From: an uncultured Pseudomonadota bacterium
Lineage (GTDB): Bacteria; Pseudomonadota; Gammaproteobacteria; Steroidobacterales; Woeseiaceae
Reading direction: 5' to 3'
Assembly: GCA_913055625.1 (NCBI GenBank)
Contig: CAJXJW010000006.1
Coordinates: 1-64,000 of the forward strand
DNA: 64,000 nt
The translations under genes and the position numbers were made by a program. Under the pieces are notes generated by a model. The model saw nothing but the letters and a program-made list of their open reading frames with translations, was not told where the DNA came from and ran no database searches. Positions 61,604 through 64,000 of this stretch are shown piece after piece (the stretch's first letter is position 1; each line of letters begins with the position of its first letter).

Positions 61604-62752
61604 ATGCGTGTTGTTGTTGTCGGTGATTTTCCCCGAAAGGCAGATGAGATCGAAGGTGGGGTGCAGGCGGTTACCACCTATCTCGTGGCCGAACTGCGCC
61701 GACTACCGGATGTGAATGTCGAAGCCGTTGCGCTGGATTCCTGGGGCGGCCCGCCGAGAACCGAAGTCCAGCGCGGTGTTCCGGTCCATTTTGTGCCGAT
61801 CAGCCGATGGCCGAGCAGGCTGTCAAACTGGCAGAACGCGCGTCGGTTGGCGGCGCGGATTCGGGAACTCGAGCCCGATATCGTGCACGCGCACATCGCC
61901 AACCAGTTTGCGGCCGCCGCCCGCCGGTGTGGGGTACCCTGGGTGCTTACGGCACACGGCGTGCGGCACCGTGAAATGGCACTGCGTACCGGATTGCTGA
62001 ATCGGATTCGTGGATGGGTCGTTCGGCGCGAAGAGTTCTCGCTGATGCGGGCTGCGCGGCACCTGATCTCCATCAGTCCGTTTATCACGGACGTGTTTTC
62101 CGGGGAGCTGACCGCCGATGTCGTGCATATCGACAACCCGGTCGACGAGGCCTTCTTCGAGGCGAGGCGGTCCCCTGAGGCCGGTCGTATCCTGTACGTA
62201 GGCAGACTCATCCCGCGAAAAGACATCAAGACCTTGTTGCACGCCTTCGCCGATGCACGGGATGCGTGTCCAGGATTGCGATTGCGACTCGCAGGTGAGG
62301 GGATATCCGGTCTCGAGCCGTCGGGCTACCCGGCGGAACTCATGCGTATTATCGCGGAAAGAGATCTTGCGCAATCCGTCGAGTTCCTGGGTCAGCTGGA
62401 CGATTCCGCGTTGATCGGGGAATATGAAAAATGCTCCCTCATGGTCGTGTCGTCGGTGCTCGAGACCGCACCGATGGTCATCCTGCAAGCGATGGCCGCC
62501 GGTGTTCCGGTTGTCAGTACGGATGTCGGGGGAATTCGCTACCTCATACAGGATGGAGAGTCGGGTTTCCTCGTGCCGGCGCGAGACCACGCGGCCCTTG
62601 CATCGCGAATGACTTCGATCGTGAGCGACGCTGGCCTGGCACGAAACATGGGTGAGCGGTCCCGGGAAATCGCGGCTCAGCGCTTCAGGGCGCCGGATAT
62701 CGCCGCGAGAACCCGGGATGTTTACTGCAAGGCGCTAAGCGTGCCTTCGTAA
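61604..62752 (+). CDS. GT4-family glycosyltransferase
   Basis: Predicts 382 aa. N-terminal VVVVGDFPRKADEIEGGVQ with the Gly-rich loop, VHAHIANQFAAAARRC and LTAHGVRH; C-terminal GRILYVGRLIPRKDIKTLL, LAGEGISG and SSVLETAPMVILQAMAAG with the conserved Glu. It resembles GT4 enzymes of EPS and O-antigen loci. It is divergent from the GT4 gene at 60308 (150 bp) and precedes the cut-off synthase-like gene by 16 bp. Confidence 0.92.
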   Translation: MRVVVVGDFPRKADEIEGGVQAVTTYLVAELRRLPDVNVEAVALDSWGGPPRTEVQRGVPVHFVPISRWPSRLSNWQNARRLAARIRELEPDIVHAHIANQFAAAARRCGVPWVLTAHGVRHREMALRTGLLNRIRGWVVRREEFSLMRAARHLISISPFITDVFSGELTADVVHIDNPVDEAFFEARRSPEAGRILYVGRLIPRKDIKTLLHAFADARDACPGLRLRLAGEGISGLEPSGYPAELMRIIAERDLAQSVEFLGQLDDSALIGEYEKCSLMVVSSVLETAPMVILQAMAAGVPVVSTDVGGIRYLIQDGESGFLVPARDHAALASRMTSIVSDAGLARNMGERSREIAAQRFRAPDIAARTRDVYCKALSVPS

Positions 62753-62768
62753 CGGGGAGAGTCCGGGC

Positions 62769-64000
62769 ATGGGGGGGTTCGTATTCATTCGACGTTCGGC
62801 GGGTATGGATGATGACCTTGTCGACGATGATCCGGCTGTGCAACAGATGCGGCGGCGAAAACTGGTCGTCGGCAAGGTGCTCCGGCGCGAGGAGTTTTCA
62901 CTCTACCTGTATCGAAAGCGCCGCTTCTCGTCGTCGAACTCCATCGAGTTCGAAAACGGCAACTTTATCGCCGCGACGGGAACGCTCCTGTACCGGGGAA
63001 TGTTCGGCGAGCGCGCGCTTTGCAGCCTGTTCGACGACTTCTGCTCGGACCAACTGAGCTTCGAGACCCTGCAAGGGCATTTTGCCGTCTGGATTTTTGT
63101 CGAGAACCGTCTGATCCTGTTCAACGACTACCAGGGACAGTATCAAGTCTACCATTCGTCCGATTATCGTCGTGTTTCCAGTTCCTTCCTGGCGGTGCTG
63201 GCCGGTTGCGATCAGATCACTCCGAGTCCGCAGGAGGTCTACGAGTACCTGGCATTTTCCATGGCCTATGGCGAACGGACCGTCGTTAAAGAGGTTTATC
63301 GCCTGGGCAGGACGCACATGGTTCAGCTGCTTCCCGGTCGCCGCGAGTACGCCAAGCAGATTCGCCTTCCGTCGAGTGGCGGAAGAACCGGCTTCGAGGA
63401 GCTGTTGGATCTCAACCACGACCGGTTGTCCCAGGTGTTCCAAACGTACGTGGACGCGTTCGGTGACGATATCAGTATCGGGCTGAGTGGCGGGTTCGAC
63501 AGTCGACTCGTACTGGCTTACCTGCTGTACTGCGGCGCCAATCCGAGAATCTACGTGCAGGGGACGGAGGAATCGGCCGACGTCAAGATCGCCAGGAAAG
63601 TGGCTGCGTTCATCGGCCGACGGATAGAGCTGGACAGTGTCGGGACCGATGTCCGGTTCTCTCCGGACGAGTTTCCTGCGAGGCTTCGAGCGGCCAGCGA
63701 CTATTCCGATGGATTTCTGCCGTCGGGCTTGCTGACCACCTGGATGCTGGCTGCGCCCGAGAGGTCCGACCATGTTCGGCCGGAAAAGCTGAGGCTGTAC
63801 GGCATGGCCGGGGAGATGTACCGCCGCACGTTAGCATTGCCCAGTAGGCGTGTGACGTTTTCCGAGTTCTTCACGGTCCAGGCCGACAAGGTTGATGTAT
63901 CTTCGTTCACGTCTCGGTTCAACAAGCGGGATTTCTACGGGCGAATCGGCGACAAGATGAAGGATGCGATGCAGCTGCAGGACAGATCGCTGACGCCGAT
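62769..64000 (+). CDS. Asparagine-synthase-like protein lacking the glutaminase cysteine (cut by window end)
   Basis: Open to the window edge; 410 codons are visible. The N-terminus begins MGGFVFIRRSAG, without the Cys2 nucleophile, and the glutaminase-like domain is degenerate (GHFAVWIFVENRLILFNDY near residue 103). The ATP PP-loop SIGLSGGFDSRLVLAYL stands at about residues 237-253, so the synthetase part is intact. It may use ammonia or another amine instead of glutamine, as in beta-lactam-synthetase-like or sugar-amide enzymes. It follows a GT4 gene by 16 bp. The 3' end is outside the window. Confidence 0.85.
   Translation, partial: MGGFVFIRRSAGMDDDLVDDDPAVQQMRRRKLVVGKVLRREEFSLYLYRKRRFSSSNSIEFENGNFIAATGTLLYRGMFGERALCSLFDDFCSDQLSFETLQGHFAVWIFVENRLILFNDYQGQYQVYHSSDYRRVSSSFLAVLAGCDQITPSPQEVYEYLAFSMAYGERTVVKEVYRLGRTHMVQLLPGRREYAKQIRLPSSGGRTGFEELLDLNHDRLSQVFQTYVDAFGDDISIGLSGGFDSRLVLAYLLYCGANPRIYVQGTEESADVKIARKVAAFIGRRIELDSVGTDVRFSPDEFPARLRAASDYSDGFLPSGLLTTWMLAAPERSDHVRPEKLRLYGMAGEMYRRTLALPSRRVTFSEFFTVQADKVDVSSFTSRFNKRDFYGRIGDKMKDAMQLQDRSLTP

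Overview
The window is a high-GC, mostly ordered stretch of a gammaproteobacterial-type chromosome. That assignment is an inference from the tRNA-Ala(GGC)/tRNA-Glu(TTC) pair, the HupE-type protein, the AlgD-like GDP-mannose dehydrogenase and the general gene style. No insertion sequence, prophage or CRISPR array was seen. Almost everything from about 10 kb to the right edge concerns building, modifying, exporting or decorating a surface polysaccharide, or displaying large secreted proteins.

Layout. 1-0.4 kb: two tRNAs, a strong terminator and a duplicated tRNA-Glu 3' end. 0.47-1.8 kb: a HupE/UreJ-type membrane protein and a membrane-anchored partner. 1.9-10.2 kb: secreted proteins. Two lipoproteins carry Ig-like and fibronectin-like modules, each behind a cyclic-di-GMP-I riboswitch; one of these also has a near-perfect sigma-54 promoter. 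With them lie a DUF1593-type hydrolase, a DNRLRE protein and an unknown secreted protein. 10.8-20 kb: a giant Ig/FG-GAP surface protein, two outer-membrane beta-barrels, UDP-glucose dehydrogenase and the polyprenyl-phosphate sugar transferase that starts glycan synthesis. 20-23.5 kb: a second giant FG-GAP/HYR protein. Both giants end in poly-Gly, a membrane segment and an Arg-rich tail, as in GlyGly-CTERM proteins.

24-40 kb: flippase (Wzx), five sulfotransferases, polymerase/ligase (Wzy/WaaL type), a GT39-like membrane glycosyltransferase, GT4 and GT2 enzymes, an AlgD-like dehydrogenase, and a minus-strand Wza-Wzc-CpsD export set with a TATAAT promoter. 40.4-52.2 kb: a long minus-strand run with overlapping genes: metal-hydrolase-like protein, GT4, AsnB, epimerase, GlpD-like oxidoreductase, carbamoyltransferase, flippase-like protein, a sixth sulfotransferase and a lipoprotein. 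52.5-56.3 kb: a plus-strand cassette of two GT2 proteins (one without its catalytic motifs), a small membrane protein, an HTTM protein and a DCC thiol-disulfide protein. 56-64 kb: methyltransferase, three GT4 enzymes, a heparinase II/III-like protein and a cut-off asparagine-synthase-like protein lacking the glutaminase cysteine.

Together the genes predict a Wzx/Wzy-type, uronic-acid-containing, probably sulfated and carbamoylated exopolysaccharide. Its associated surface proteins appear to be controlled by c-di-GMP riboswitches, sigma-54 and CRP-like sites. The sulfation, sugar composition and regulation are inferences from gene families and motifs.
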